Shown: positions 44,892 to 54,559, numbered from the stretch's first letter. The stretch is 64,000 nucleotides of DNA from Olleya sediminilitoris (GCF_016785945.1 NZ_JAEMEF010000002.1:186001-250000); one strand, 5' to 3'. Notes: generated by a model not told the origin, from the letters alone. A program made the numbers and translations.

Positions 44892-47123
44892 ATGAAAAAA
44901 GTATTACTAACAATTTTATCTTTTGTAGTCTGCTCAGCAGTTTTTGCACAAGATTTACCAACAAATCCTGAACCAGGGAAATGTTATGTACGTTGTGTAA
45001 CTCCTGATGTATGGGTTAACCAAGACATTACAGTACAGGTAGCACCAGCTTATAAAAAGTTAAGCGTTGTGCCTGCGCAGTACAGAACAGAAAACGAACA
45101 AGTTGTAACTCAATCAGCTGGACAAGAATTATCAGTAGTTCCTGCTAAATATGAAACACAAACTTTTGAAGTTGTTACTCAGGAAGCTTCTCAGAAGTTA
45201 GAAAAAGTACCTGGATCTACAGATACTACAACTGAAGAAATGATTATTCAACCATCTTATCAAGAGCTTTCGGTAGTTCCTGCTAAGTATGCTACAGAAA
45301 ACTTTGAGGTTGTTTCTTCTGAAGGAGGTCAAACTTTATCAGTAGTTCCTGCTAAATTAGGAACAGAAAATTTTGAAGTTGTTGTAAAAGAAGCTGGGCA
45401 ACGTTTAGAGGTTATTCCTGCAAAATATGAAAACAGAACAGAAACAGTATTAGTTGAAGCTGCTTACACTAAGTTACAGTCTATACCTGCTAAATATGAA
45501 ACAAGAACAGAAACAGTTGTTGTAAAAGAAGCCTCTCAACGTTTAGAAGTTGTTCCTGCAAAATGGACTACAGAAAACGTAACAGTATTAGTACAACCTG
45601 AGTCTTCAAGATTAGAAATTGTTCCAGCTAAATATGGTACAGAAACTTTTGAGGTTGTTGTTAAAGAAGCATCTCAACGTTTAGAAGTTATTCCTGCAAA
45701 ATGGGGTAATGAAACTTTATCATATAAGAAACAAGAGTTTGGTTCTACTTTATCAGTAGTTCCTGCTAAATTTACTCCTGGTTACGAAGTAATCGAGATT
45801 AAGCCTGCAACAGCAAAATGGGGAATGAGTGATACTCCAGCAGCCGACTGTGCATCAAGTGATCCTAACGATTGTAGATACTGGTGTTACAAAAATATTC
45901 CTGCTCAAAACATTACAATTAATACAACAGAATTAGCTTCTGATGCTCAAGTAATGACAAAGCCAGGATGTGATCAAGCACCTAACAGTTCTTCTGACTG
46001 TGGAATGGGTACATATACAAGACGTGTGGTTTTAACTCCAGCTACAACAAGAGTTATTGATATTCCTGCTGTAACTAAAACAGTTAAAAAAACAGTAATG
46101 GTAACACCTCCAACAACAAGAACAATTCCAATACCTGCTGTAAATAAAACAGTTAAAAAAACGGTATTAGTATCTCCAGCTACAACAAGAGTAATTGACA
46201 TTCCTGCTGTAACTGAACAAGTAACTAGAAGAGTAATGGTAACACCTCCAACAACAAGAACAATTGAAGTTCCTGCTGTAACTAAAGAGGTAACTAGAAC
46301 TGTAATGGTAACACCTCCAACAACAAGAGTAATTGATATTCCTGCTGTAACAAAAACAATGAAACGTACTATAGTAGTTGACGCTGCTACAACAAGAGTA
46401 ACTGAAATTCCTGCTGTAACTAAAACAATGAAGCGTACTATAATGGCAACACCTCCTACAACAAGAGCGGTTGATATTCCTTCAAAGTCTACTACATTAA
46501 GAAAAACTATCATTACTCCTGAAACTACAAGAGTAGTAACTATACCATCTACATCTACAACAATGAAACGTACTGTAATGGCTACACCTCCAACGACAAG
46601 AGTTATTGAAGTACCTCAAAAAACAGCTACTTTAAAGCGTACTGTTTTAGCTAACGATGCTAGAGTAGAAGAGAAAACGGTACCTGCTGTTAATAAAACA
46701 GTTACTAAAGAAGTATTACAGAAAAAAGGAGGTTTAACAACTTGGAAAGAAGTGGACTGTAAAATCGTTGAATATAACGACTTAAACATAAACTGGAATT
46801 TAGGTTCTGCATCATTAACTGCAGCTGCTAAAGCTGAAATCGATGCTAAATTATTACCAGTATTAGCTGATGGTGTATCAGTAGAGATTGCTTCTCACAC
46901 AGATTCAAGAGGTTCTAAATCATCTAACAGATCTTTATCAGAAAGAAGAGCTCAAGCGGTAACTAACTACTTAATCTCTAAAGGAATCAATTCTTCAAGA
47001 ATTGTATCTAATGGATATGGAGAGTCTAGATTAGCAAACAGATGTTCTGATGGTGTTTCTTGTACAGAAAGAGAGCACTTAGCAAACAGACGTACTCAAT
47101 TTAGAGTTATCAATGCTAACTAA
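44892..47123 (+). CDS. OmpA-domain protein built from 23-residue repeats
   Basis: A 743-residue exported protein. Signal peptide 1-19 (CSAVFAQ end), then PGKCYVRCVTPDVW. Residues about 57-310 hold 11 copies of a 23-residue repeat of the form LEVVPAKYETRTETVVVKEASQR; a Cys-rich linker follows (about 311-384; DCASSDPNDCRYWCYKN and GCDQAPNSSSDCGMG); residues about 385-612 hold 10 more copies of the form TTRVIDIPAVTKTVKKTVMV. The C-terminal 110 residues are an OmpA-like peptidoglycan-binding domain (VEIASHTDSRGSKSSN, LSERRAQAVTNYLISKGI). It probably links the outer membrane or surface to peptidoglycan. Single gene, ended by a strong terminator. Confidence 0.9.
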   Translation: MKKVLLTILSFVVCSAVFAQDLPTNPEPGKCYVRCVTPDVWVNQDITVQVAPAYKKLSVVPAQYRTENEQVVTQSAGQELSVVPAKYETQTFEVVTQEASQKLEKVPGSTDTTTEEMIIQPSYQELSVVPAKYATENFEVVSSEGGQTLSVVPAKLGTENFEVVVKEAGQRLEVIPAKYENRTETVLVEAAYTKLQSIPAKYETRTETVVVKEASQRLEVVPAKWTTENVTVLVQPESSRLEIVPAKYGTETFEVVVKEASQRLEVIPAKWGNETLSYKKQEFGSTLSVVPAKFTPGYEVIEIKPATAKWGMSDTPAADCASSDPNDCRYWCYKNIPAQNITINTTELASDAQVMTKPGCDQAPNSSSDCGMGTYTRRVVLTPATTRVIDIPAVTKTVKKTVMVTPPTTRTIPIPAVNKTVKKTVLVSPATTRVIDIPAVTEQVTRRVMVTPPTTRTIEVPAVTKEVTRTVMVTPPTTRVIDIPAVTKTMKRTIVVDAATTRVTEIPAVTKTMKRTIMATPPTTRAVDIPSKSTTLRKTIITPETTRVVTIPSTSTTMKRTVMATPPTTRVIEVPQKTATLKRTVLANDARVEEKTVPAVNKTVTKEVLQKKGGLTTWKEVDCKIVEYNDLNINWNLGSASLTAAAKAEIDAKLLPVLADGVSVEIASHTDSRGSKSSNRSLSERRAQAVTNYLISKGINSSRIVSNGYGESRLANRCSDGVSCTEREHLANRRTQFRVINAN
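45060..45820 (+). repeat. First array of 69-bp/23-residue repeats in the OmpA-domain gene
   Basis: Eleven tandem units, each beginning with LxVVPAK or a variant (LSVVPAQ, LEVIPAK, LQSIPAK, LEIVPAK), period 23 residues where counted. Unit 3 (LEKVPGS) is the most degenerate. Confidence 0.88.
46044..46727 (+). repeat. Second array of 69-bp/23-residue repeats in the OmpA-domain gene
   Basis: Ten tandem units beginning TTRxIxIPA, again mostly 23 residues long. Aligned at the V/I-P-A position, the two arrays match at P, A, T, T, V, V and R positions, so they are diverged versions of one unit. Confidence 0.85.
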
Positions 47124-47143
47124 TTAGTATATTTACATAAAAT

Positions 47144-47176
47144 AAAAAAAGGAAGCCAATTGGCTTCCTTTTTTTA
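47144..47176. terminator. Bidirectional terminator
   Basis: Perfect palindrome GGAAGCCAATTGGCTTCC (47151-47168) flanked by A7 and T7, between the OmpA-domain gene and the convergent ybaB-like gene. Confidence 0.92.
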
Positions 47177-47191
47177 TACTTCAACATTAAA

Positions 47192-47515
47192 TTATTTAAA
47201 CATATCCATTCCTGGTATATTTGGCATACCTTCTTTAGTAATAGCAGCTAATTCAGTTTCATTAATCTCTGTTGCTTTGGCAATAGCCTTGTTTAGTGTT
47301 AATATTAAGTAATCTTCAAGTTGTTCTTTATCTTCTAATAAATCATCACTAATAGTAATAGATTTAATTTCTCTATTAGCAGTTAAGGTGACTTGTAATA
47401 AATTATCACTACTGTTTTGATCTACTAAAACAGTATTTAATCTCTTTTTTGTTTCCTCTACTTTTTGTTGGGTCTCTTTTAGTTTTCCCATCATACCCAT
47501 TAAGTCTCCAAACAT
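47192..47515 (-). CDS. YbaB/EbfC family nucleoid-associated protein
   Basis: A 107-residue YbaB/EbfC protein: N-terminal helix rich in K, E and Q ([20 protein letters not shown]), central strands ([22 protein letters not shown]) and C-terminal helix ([16 protein letters not shown]) ending in [10 protein letters not shown]. The family forms dimeric tweezers that bind DNA without much specificity. In many bacteria it is next to recR or dnaX; that is not so here. Single gene, divergent from the peptidase. Confidence 0.92.
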   Translation of the reverse strand: MFGDLMGMMGKLKETQQKVEETKKRLNTVLVDQNSSDNLLQVTLTANREIKSITISDDLLEDKEQLEDYLILTLNKAIAKATEINETELAAITKEGMPNIPGMDMFK

Positions 47516-47584
47516 TTTATTTAATTTTAAGGTTTAAGCTACAAATTTATTAAATTGATAGTTTAAAATTCAAAAAAATTAAAT

Positions 47585-49717
47585 ATGAAAAAACAGTTTA
47601 TGCTAATTATTATAAGTTTTACATTTGTGTTTTCCTGTAAAAACGATATTATAATGACTAAAACTAATGTAAATCCACCTATAGCTAAAAAGGTTGAAAA
47701 GCAATTGCAAATTCATAATGACACCAGAATTGATAATTATTATTGGTTAAATCAAAGAGAAGATCAAGAGGTTTTAGATTATTTAAATGCTGAAAACAAT
47801 TACACTGAGTCAATTTTAAATCATACAGAGGGTTTTCAAAAATCATTATTTGATGAGATGAAAGCCAGAATTAAAGAAGATGACCAAAGCGTGCCCTATA
47901 AACAAAATGGGTATTGGTACATCACTAGATATGAGGAAGGTAAAGATTATCCAATTTATACCAGAAAAAAAGAAAGTCTTGCAGCAGATGAAGAAATTTT
48001 ATTTGATTGTAATCTTATGGCTAAAGGACATAGCTATTTTAAACTAGGTGGTTTAACTATTAGTACAGACAATACTTTAGCAGCCTTTGCAGTAGACACT
48101 GTTAGTAGAAGGCAATATACTATCAAAATTAAAAATTTAGTTACAGGGGAAATTTATGATGATGTTATTGTAAATACAACAGGTGGAATGACTTGGGCTA
48201 ATGACAATAAAACATTATTTTACAGTAAAAAAGATGAAGTTACTTTACGTTCTGATAAAATTTTCAAGCATAAATTAGGTACTGATGCATCAACAGACCA
48301 ATTAGTTTTTCATGAAAAAGATGAAACTTACAATACTTATGTTTACAAAACTAAATCTAAAAAGTATATAATTATAGGAAGTTCAAGTACTTTGGCTACA
48401 GAATATCAAATACTTGAAGCAGATCAACCTGACAATGAATTTAAAGTTTTTAATTCTCGTGAAAAAGATTTAGAATATTCAATAGCTCATTTTGATGATA
48501 GCTTTTATATTATCACAAACAAAGATGGAGCAACTAACTTTAAGCTTCAAAAAACAAACGAAAGTAATACATCAAGTGATAATTGGACAGACGTATTACC
48601 ACACAGAGAAGATGTTTTATTAGAAGATATCGAAATCTTTAAAGATTATTTAGTCGTAAACGAAAGACAAAATGGTTTAAACCAATTAAGAATTATTAGT
48701 TGGAATGGAGCAGAGGATTATTATTTAGATTTTGAAAGTGAAACTTATACAGCTCAATTAGGAAATAATCCTGACTTTGAAAGCGAAACTTTGAGGTATG
48801 GATTCAATTCGTTAACCAATCCAAGTTCTGTAATAGACTACAATTTTAAAACAAAAGAAAAAACAGTTAAAAAAGAACAAACCGTTTTAGACCCTAATTT
48901 TAATAAAGACAACTATCAATCTAAGCGTATTTGGGCAACAGCTAGAGATGGTGAGAAAATACCAATGTCTATTGTTTATAAAAAAGGAATGACACTTAAT
49001 GGTCAAAACCCAGTTTTACAATATGCTTATGGATCTTATGGATCTACAATAGACCCTTATTTTTCATCTATTAGGCTAAGTTTACTGGATCGAGGTTTTA
49101 TCTATGTCATTTCGCACATTAGAGGTAGTGAGTATTTAGGAAGACCTTGGTATGAAAACGGAAAACTGTTAACTAAAAAAAATACATTCACAGATTTTAT
49201 TGATTGTTCAAAGTTTTTAATAGACAATAACTACACGTCACAAAAGCATTTATACGCAATGGGAGGAAGTGCAGGAGGATTATTAATGGGAGCAATTATT
49301 AATATGAATCCAGAACTTTATAATGGAGTAGTAGCTGCAGTACCTTTTGTAGATGTTGTAACCACAATGTTAGACGATTCAATACCATTAACAACTGGAG
49401 AATATGACGAATGGGGAAATCCAAATGATAAAACCTATTATGATTACATGAAATCTTATTCACCTTATGACAATGTTGCACAAAAGGAGTATCCAAACTT
49501 GTTAGTTACTACAGGATTACACGATTCTCAAGTTCAATATTGGGAACCAGCAAAATGGGTTGCTAAATTAAGAGAGTTAAAAACTGACTCAAATTTATTA
49601 TTATTAAAAACAGACATGGAAGCAGGTCATGGTGGAGCTTCTGGTCGTTTTGAAGCCTTAAAAGAGGTCGCTTTAGAATACGCTTTTCTATTTGATTTGG
49701 AAGGAATAAATAAATAG
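47585..49717 (+). CDS. S9 family prolyl oligopeptidase-type peptidase, lipoprotein
   Basis: A 710-residue peptidase of the oligopeptidase B/prolyl oligopeptidase group. The N terminus MKKQFMLIIISFTFVFSCKN is a lipoprotein signal with Cys18, so the enzyme is exported and lipid-anchored. The beta-propeller covers about residues 60-430; the catalytic domain has Ser in GGSAGGLLMG (about residue 560), Asp in LHDSQVQYWEP and His in EAGHGGASGR. RGSEYLGRPWYENGK and GEYDEWGNP are typical of oligopeptidase B. Likely role: cleavage of short peptides after basic residues or proline, outside the cytoplasm. Confidence 0.92.
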   Translation: MKKQFMLIIISFTFVFSCKNDIIMTKTNVNPPIAKKVEKQLQIHNDTRIDNYYWLNQREDQEVLDYLNAENNYTESILNHTEGFQKSLFDEMKARIKEDDQSVPYKQNGYWYITRYEEGKDYPIYTRKKESLAADEEILFDCNLMAKGHSYFKLGGLTISTDNTLAAFAVDTVSRRQYTIKIKNLVTGEIYDDVIVNTTGGMTWANDNKTLFYSKKDEVTLRSDKIFKHKLGTDASTDQLVFHEKDETYNTYVYKTKSKKYIIIGSSSTLATEYQILEADQPDNEFKVFNSREKDLEYSIAHFDDSFYIITNKDGATNFKLQKTNESNTSSDNWTDVLPHREDVLLEDIEIFKDYLVVNERQNGLNQLRIISWNGAEDYYLDFESETYTAQLGNNPDFESETLRYGFNSLTNPSSVIDYNFKTKEKTVKKEQTVLDPNFNKDNYQSKRIWATARDGEKIPMSIVYKKGMTLNGQNPVLQYAYGSYGSTIDPYFSSIRLSLLDRGFIYVISHIRGSEYLGRPWYENGKLLTKKNTFTDFIDCSKFLIDNNYTSQKHLYAMGGSAGGLLMGAIINMNPELYNGVVAAVPFVDVVTTMLDDSIPLTTGEYDEWGNPNDKTYYDYMKSYSPYDNVAQKEYPNLLVTTGLHDSQVQYWEPAKWVAKLRELKTDSNLLLLKTDMEAGHGGASGRFEALKEVALEYAFLFDLEGINK

Positions 49718-49791
49718 TCAAAAAAAATCATTACTTTTGCATGGTTTGATTTTAAAAATCAAAAAAAATAAGTAGCTTTTAAATAGCATTT

Positions 49792-50832
49792 ATGGAACAA
49801 AAAAAACAAGTTTTTGATAACGTATTAGATTTAATTGGTAATACGCCAATGATAAAACTAAAAAAAATGACATCAGGTTTTAAAGGTAATTACCTAGCAA
49901 AGGTAGAGGCTTTTAATCCAGGTCACTCTTCAAAAGATAGAATTGCACTTTATATTATAGAGCAAGCAGAAAAACAAGGTATCATCAAACCAGGTGACAC
50001 TATAATTGAAACTACTTCTGGTAATACAGGATTTAGTATTGCAATGGTTAGTGTAATTAAAGGTTACGATTGTATTTTGGCTGTTAGTTCAAAATCATCT
50101 GCAGATAAAATTGACATGTTAAAAAACATGGGAGCAAAAGTTTATGTTTGTCCTGCAAATGTAAGTGCTGATGATCCTAGAAGTTATTATCAAGTTGCAA
50201 AACGTCTTCATGACGAGATTAAAGGGTCTGTTTATATAAACCAATATTTTAATCAGTTAAATATAGATGCACATTACCATTCTACAGGTCCTGAGATATG
50301 GAATCAAACAGAAGGTAAGATAACTCATCTTGTTGCTTGTAGTGGTACAGGAGGAACAATTTCTGGTACAGCAAAATATTTAAAGGAGCAAAATCCAAAT
50401 ATTAAAGTTATTGGTGTCGATGCTTATGGATCGGTATTAAAAAAATATCATGAAACAAGAGAGTTTGATGATAAAGAAATATACCCTTATCGTATTGAAG
50501 GATTAGGTAAAAACTTAATCCCAACAGCAACAGATTTTGATAGTATTGATGAATTTGTTAAAGTTACAGACGAAGAAAGTGCACATACCGCTAGAGAAAT
50601 AGCTCAAACAGAAGGATTGTTTGTAGGTTATACTTCTGGAGCAGCAATGCAAGCACTTAAACAACTAAATGAATCAAATGAATTTAAGGATACAGATAAC
50701 GTAGTTGTTATTTTTCCTGATCATGGTTCAAGATATATGAGTAAAGTATACAGTGACAAGTGGATGACTGAACAAGGTTTCTTTGACAGTAAAAATGAAG
50801 CTGCAGCACAAAGTATTCAATATATAAAGTAA
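49792..50832 (+). CDS. PLP-dependent lyase of the cysteine synthase family, probable cysteate synthase for sulfonolipids
   Basis: A 346-residue fold-type II PLP enzyme. The PLP lysine is in [12 protein letters not shown] (about residue 45), with [11 protein letters not shown] as substrate loop and [14 protein letters not shown] as phosphate loop. By sequence alone it is a cysteine synthase or cystathionine beta-synthase relative, without a CBS regulatory domain. The next gene is an alpha-oxoamine synthase of the type that makes capnine from cysteate in flavobacteria, so I infer cysteate formation (from phosphoserine or another serine derivative and sulfite). The reading of function is contextual. 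A TACTTTTG box lies at 49732-49739; the gene ends with a terminator. Confidence 0.85.
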   Translation: MEQKKQVFDNVLDLIGNTPMIKLKKMTSGFKGNYLAKVEAFNPGHSSKDRIALYIIEQAEKQGIIKPGDTIIETTSGNTGFSIAMVSVIKGYDCILAVSSKSSADKIDMLKNMGAKVYVCPANVSADDPRSYYQVAKRLHDEIKGSVYINQYFNQLNIDAHYHSTGPEIWNQTEGKITHLVACSGTGGTISGTAKYLKEQNPNIKVIGVDAYGSVLKKYHETREFDDKEIYPYRIEGLGKNLIPTATDFDSIDEFVKVTDEESAHTAREIAQTEGLFVGYTSGAAMQALKQLNESNEFKDTDNVVVIFPDHGSRYMSKVYSDKWMTEQGFFDSKNEAAAQSIQYIK

Positions 50833-50848
50833 ACGTTACAAAACATAG

Positions 50849-50890
50849 AAAAAAGTTAATCTTATATTTATAGTAAGATTGACTTTTTTT
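50849..50890 (+). terminator. Terminator between the PLP lyase and the oxoamine synthase
   Basis: AAAAAGTTAATCTTA pairs with TAAGATTGACTTTTT (one T-G pair) and is followed by a T run. Confidence 0.8.
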
Positions 50891-50910
50891 ATTAGAAATA
50901 CATAGGTTAT

Positions 50911-50945
50911 TTGTTATGCATGAATAATAAAATTGCCTAATTTTG
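50911..50945 (+). promoter_or_regulatory. Candidate promoter of the oxoamine synthase gene
   Basis: TTG at 50911-50913 and TAATTTTG at 50938-50945, an exact -7 box, with a spacing of 24, one over the usual range. Start near 50950 leaves a leader of about 68 bases. Confidence 0.5.
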
Positions 50946-51017
50946 TAACATCTAACTAAAATTTAATAGCTTAAGCTAATTATACCTAACTATGATAGCT
51001 TAAAAATCGCATTTTAC

Positions 51018-52277
51018 ATGAAAGATTTATTTGAAAAAATATACAAGGACAAAGGACCATTGGGTAAATGGGCTGCTCAAGCAGAAGGTTACTTTGTATT
51101 CCCAAAATTAGAAGGAGAAATTTCTAACCGTATGAAATTTCAAGGTAAGGAAGTTATCACATGGAGTATCAACGATTATTTAGGGTTAGCAAATCACCCA
51201 GAAGTACGTAAGGTAGATGCAGAAGCAGCTGCTGCTTATGGATCAGCATATCCAATGGGAGCACGTATGATGTCTGGTCACACAGAACTACACGAACAAT
51301 TACAGAATGAGTTAGCAGAATTTGTTGATAAAGAAGCAGCTTATTTATTAAACTTTGGTTACCAAGGGATGGTGTCTACTGTAGACGCATTAGTTGGTAA
51401 AGATGATATAATTGTTTACGATGTTGATGCACATGCATGTATAATTGATGGTGTTAGATTACATCACGGAAAACGTTTTACTTACAAGCACAATGATATT
51501 GAAAGTTTAGAAAAAAACTTAGAGCGTGCTACTAAAATGGCTGAAACTACTGGAGGCGGAATCTTAGTGATTTCTGAAGGTGTTTTTGGAATGCGTGGTG
51601 AACAAGGTCGTTTAAAAGAAATTGTAGCTTTAAAACAAAAATATAACTTTAGATTATTTGTTGATGATGCTCATGGTTTTGGTACTTTAGGTAAAACAGG
51701 AGCAGGAGCAGGACAAGAGCAAGGTGTGCAAGATGATATTGATGTATATTTTGCAACATTTGCTAAATCTTTAGCTAGTACAGGAGCTTTTATTGCTGCT
51801 GATCAAGAAATTATTGATTATTTAAAATATAACTTACGTTCTCAAATGTTTGCTAAATCATTGCAAATGCAATTGGTTGTTGGAGCATTAAAGCGTTTAG
51901 ATATGTTACGTACAATGCCTGAGTTAAAACAAAACTTATGGAAAATTGTAGATGCATTACAATCAGGTCTTAAAGATCGTGGATTTGATATTGGTACAAC
52001 TCAAAGTTGTGTGACACCTGTTTACTTAAATGGAAGTATTCCAGAAGCTATGGCTTTAGTTAGAGATTTAAGAGAAAACTATGGTATTTTCTGTTCAATA
52101 GTTGTGTATCCAGTAATCCCTAAAGGATTAATATTATTAAGAATGATTCCTACTGCAACACATACATTACAGGATGTGTCAGAAACGTTAGATGCTTTTG
52201 AAGCAATTAGAGAGCGTTTAGTTAATGGTACTTATAAGCGTATGTCTGCTGCTTTAATTAAAGCAATGGGTGAATAA
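51018..52277 (+). CDS. Alpha-oxoamine synthase, probable cysteate fatty acyltransferase (capnine synthesis)
   Basis: A 419-residue PLP enzyme of the serine palmitoyltransferase/KBL family. Motifs: WSINDYLGLANHPEV, MGARMMSGHTELHEQLQNEL, LNFGYQGMVS, VDDAHGFGTLGKTGAG, and the PLP lysine in TFAKSLASTGAF. In Flavobacteriaceae such enzymes condense cysteate with fatty acyl-CoA/ACP to form capnine, the base of sulfonolipids needed for gliding; in other Bacteroidota the relatives make sphinganine from serine. The cysteine-synthase-like gene directly upstream supports the cysteate version. 2-Amino-3-ketobutyrate ligase is the main alternative. Own promoter and terminator. Confidence 0.85.
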   Translation: MKDLFEKIYKDKGPLGKWAAQAEGYFVFPKLEGEISNRMKFQGKEVITWSINDYLGLANHPEVRKVDAEAAAAYGSAYPMGARMMSGHTELHEQLQNELAEFVDKEAAYLLNFGYQGMVSTVDALVGKDDIIVYDVDAHACIIDGVRLHHGKRFTYKHNDIESLEKNLERATKMAETTGGGILVISEGVFGMRGEQGRLKEIVALKQKYNFRLFVDDAHGFGTLGKTGAGAGQEQGVQDDIDVYFATFAKSLASTGAFIAADQEIIDYLKYNLRSQMFAKSLQMQLVVGALKRLDMLRTMPELKQNLWKIVDALQSGLKDRGFDIGTTQSCVTPVYLNGSIPEAMALVRDLRENYGIFCSIVVYPVIPKGLILLRMIPTATHTLQDVSETLDAFEAIRERLVNGTYKRMSAALIKAMGE

Positions 52278-52298
52278 TTATTACGTTTTTTACATATA

Positions 52299-52332
52299 AA
52301 AAAATCCGATTCAGTTTTGAATCGGATTTTTT
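52299..52332. terminator. Bidirectional terminator
   Basis: AAAAAATCCGATTC/GAATCGGATTTTTT with a 6-base loop; separates the oxoamine synthase from the convergent GNAT-like gene. Confidence 0.92.
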
Positions 52333-52360
52333 AGTTTAGATAATTATTTGTTTTCTAAAA

Positions 52361-53479
52361 TTATAATTGTTTTTTAAATGTACAACGTCTCATATATATT
52401 TCTGGACTAAAGTGTTTCCATATTTTTTTAATAGCTTCATTGTCTTCTAACTCTGGTGTGCGATAACACATTTTTATACCTCTTTCAGTAAATGTGTTAT
52501 AATATTCATTAAATATTACTGCATGTACACCTTTATTTTGGTAATCAGGATGTACACCTATTAGGTAAAACATGACATCTTTACTTTCTTTTTTAGCTTT
52601 TAATAATTTTAAAAAACCTAAAGGAAAAAGTTTTCCATTTATTTGTTGTAAAGCTTCTGCAAAACCAGGCATAACTACTGCAAATGCAATTAATTTATCA
52701 TCACTATCTACAACAAATTTTATGTATTCTGGATTTATAAAACTAATAAACTTCTTTTTAAAATATTCTTTTTGAATATCTGTGATAGCTACAAAAGAGG
52801 ATAGTGAAGCATAAGTTTCGTTAAATAAATCAAACATCTTATCTGCATAAGGCATGACTTCTGATGTCTTTTTTAAATCTAAAGCTCTCAGTTTGTAACG
52901 TCGTTTTATTAATTCTTGTGCTTTATAGAAAAATTCAGGTTTAACATTTTCAAAAGGGAATCTGCTTTCTATATATTTTTTTTCAACAGTAAAGCCATGG
53001 GCTTCGTAGTGTTTGACATAATAACTATGATTGTACCATGTTACCATGTTACTTAAGTTGTTATAACCTTCGGTCATTACTCCAACTTTATCTAAGTTAG
53101 AAAAGCCAACAGGACCTTCACTATATACTAAATGATGTTTTTTACCAATGGTATAAACTTCATTTAAAAGCGCTTTACTAACTTCTAAATCGTCAATAAA
53201 ATCAAACCAGCCAAAACGCATTTTTTTTAAGTCTTGATCTTTGACTTCTAACCAATTTATAATTGCAGCAATACGTCCTACAACTTTGTTAGCTTTATAG
53301 GCTAAAAATAATGTAGCTTCGGCATCATTAAATATTGGGTTTTTCTCTTTATCAAATGTGGCTAGTTCTTGACTAATAATAGGAGGTACCCAATATTTAG
53401 AATCCTTATATATTTGAAAAGGGAATTTAACAAACGTTTTATAGTCTGCTTTTGTTTCTACTTTTTTAATTGTAATCAT
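52361..53479 (-). CDS. GNAT-like acyltransferase of the flavobacterial 370-residue family
   Basis: A 372-residue protein with two GNAT-like halves. The N terminus contains KFPFQIYKDSKYWVPP, FLAYKANKVVGRIAAI and a central YNHSYYVKHYEAHGF; the C-terminal half has FYLIGVHPDYQNKGVHAVIFNEY, a credible CoA-binding loop. The family is widespread in Bacteroidota, is usually annotated as hypothetical or GNAT, and often lies close to serine palmitoyltransferase-like genes. The bacterial ceramide synthase of Caulobacter is also GNAT-like, so an N-acylation step of capnine is a hypothesis. It is convergent with the synthase gene, and shares no operon with it. Confidence 0.82.
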   Translation of the reverse strand: MITIKKVETKADYKTFVKFPFQIYKDSKYWVPPIISQELATFDKEKNPIFNDAEATLFLAYKANKVVGRIAAIINWLEVKDQDLKKMRFGWFDFIDDLEVSKALLNEVYTIGKKHHLVYSEGPVGFSNLDKVGVMTEGYNNLSNMVTWYNHSYYVKHYEAHGFTVEKKYIESRFPFENVKPEFFYKAQELIKRRYKLRALDLKKTSEVMPYADKMFDLFNETYASLSSFVAITDIQKEYFKKKFISFINPEYIKFVVDSDDKLIAFAVVMPGFAEALQQINGKLFPLGFLKLLKAKKESKDVMFYLIGVHPDYQNKGVHAVIFNEYYNTFTERGIKMCYRTPELEDNEAIKKIWKHFSPEIYMRRCTFKKQL

Positions 53480-53497
53480 ATGGTAAAAAAGGCCTAG

Positions 53498-54559
53498 TTA
53501 GTTTTCGTCATCAAAATCAATCTCCTTAGTTTCTTTTTTACGTTTTCCAGAATCTGAAGGAGTGTCAGAATCATCACCTTTTTTCTTGTTTTTCTTATTA
53601 CGGTTGGCTTTACGCTCGTATTCTTCTAAAACATTTGTACCATTATCTATGTCAGTATCTGGATCTTTATGAAAGTCTAAACGATAAGAAGCTCCAAAGT
53701 TAAAGCTAAATACAGAAGGTGTGTCTTTAGTATTAAATGTAACTGCAGTATCTAACTGAAAATCTTTATTCCATAAATACGCTCCACCAAATCTAAAAAG
53801 GTTATCAGCATAGTAGTCACTTTTAATACCTTCGGTCTCACCAAAAAGTACCCATTGTTGGTTGATGGCTTTTGTTAGTGTTAAGATGTATTGAAAATCC
53901 GAATAATCTGAACCTATCCTATCTTTAGCAAAATTCATTACTAAAACCCAACCGCTATTAAAATTGTGTTGTGTTGAAATCATCACTTTTGGCGAAAATC
54001 CACCTTCGTAATTAGGTCGTGTCAAAGGATTAGTATATGGCACGTATGAGTTGTTTTTTGCATCATAGTTGGCTCCAACATAAATAGAAACAGCCGGAAT
54101 CAAGCTACTCCATCTAAATTTACGATTAGCATGATAACTAAAAATATTTGGTTTTTCTTCACCTAGTTTTTTGTAAGGATCATAAACTAAGTATTTAGCA
54201 CCAAGTGTCAAATATCTAAAATTTGCGCGATCTGTTTCAATAGGAGAGTTTACAGATCTGTTGTCAGTAAATGTGTCATTTTGATACGTTCCTTCTATAT
54301 TTAATTCTAGTTGTTCCCAAAGCAAACCATATCTGGCAGCAAAATCAATACCAAAACCAGAAGCTTCATTTTTTAAAGGTGTATGTTCTTCTTTAACAAG
54401 GTAAGGTCCAACTTCAAATTGAGCCACATTTTTACCAACAGAAAACGCACTTCTTGACACACCAGGTCTGTTAGAGTTAATAACTTCAGTGTATTGCGCA
54501 GTAGCAGTAAAACTTGCTAATAGCAATACATAAGTGAATACTATTTTTGGGTTAAGCAT
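53498..54559 (-). CDS. Outer-membrane transporter-like protein (MetA-degradation type beta barrel)
   Basis: A 353-residue exported protein. Signal peptide 1-21 (ATAQ end). The body consists of beta strands with aromatic ends typical of the phenol MetA-pathway/transporter barrel family: VINSNRPGVSRSAFSVGKN, GIDFAARYGLLWEQLEL, FSFNFGASYRLDFH. After the barrel comes a charged, disordered tail of about 60 residues (RKANRNKKNKKKGDD to DFDDEN). Substrate is unknown. It begins 18 bases upstream of the GNAT-like gene on the same strand, so the two are co-transcribed. Confidence 0.82.
   Translation of the reverse strand: MLNPKIVFTYVLLLASFTATAQYTEVINSNRPGVSRSAFSVGKNVAQFEVGPYLVKEEHTPLKNEASGFGIDFAARYGLLWEQLELNIEGTYQNDTFTDNRSVNSPIETDRANFRYLTLGAKYLVYDPYKKLGEEKPNIFSYHANRKFRWSSLIPAVSIYVGANYDAKNNSYVPYTNPLTRPNYEGGFSPKVMISTQHNFNSGWVLVMNFAKDRIGSDYSDFQYILTLTKAINQQWVLFGETEGIKSDYYADNLFRFGGAYLWNKDFQLDTAVTFNTKDTPSVFSFNFGASYRLDFHKDPDTDIDNGTNVLEEYERKANRNKKNKKKGDDSDTPSDSGKRKKETKEIDFDDEN

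Noticed and set aside
45060-46727. Regular 69-bp repeats as a CRISPR or satellite
   Set aside because: The repeats are in frame, diverged, without unique spacers, and encode 23-residue protein repeats; long open frames on the other strand are composition artefacts.
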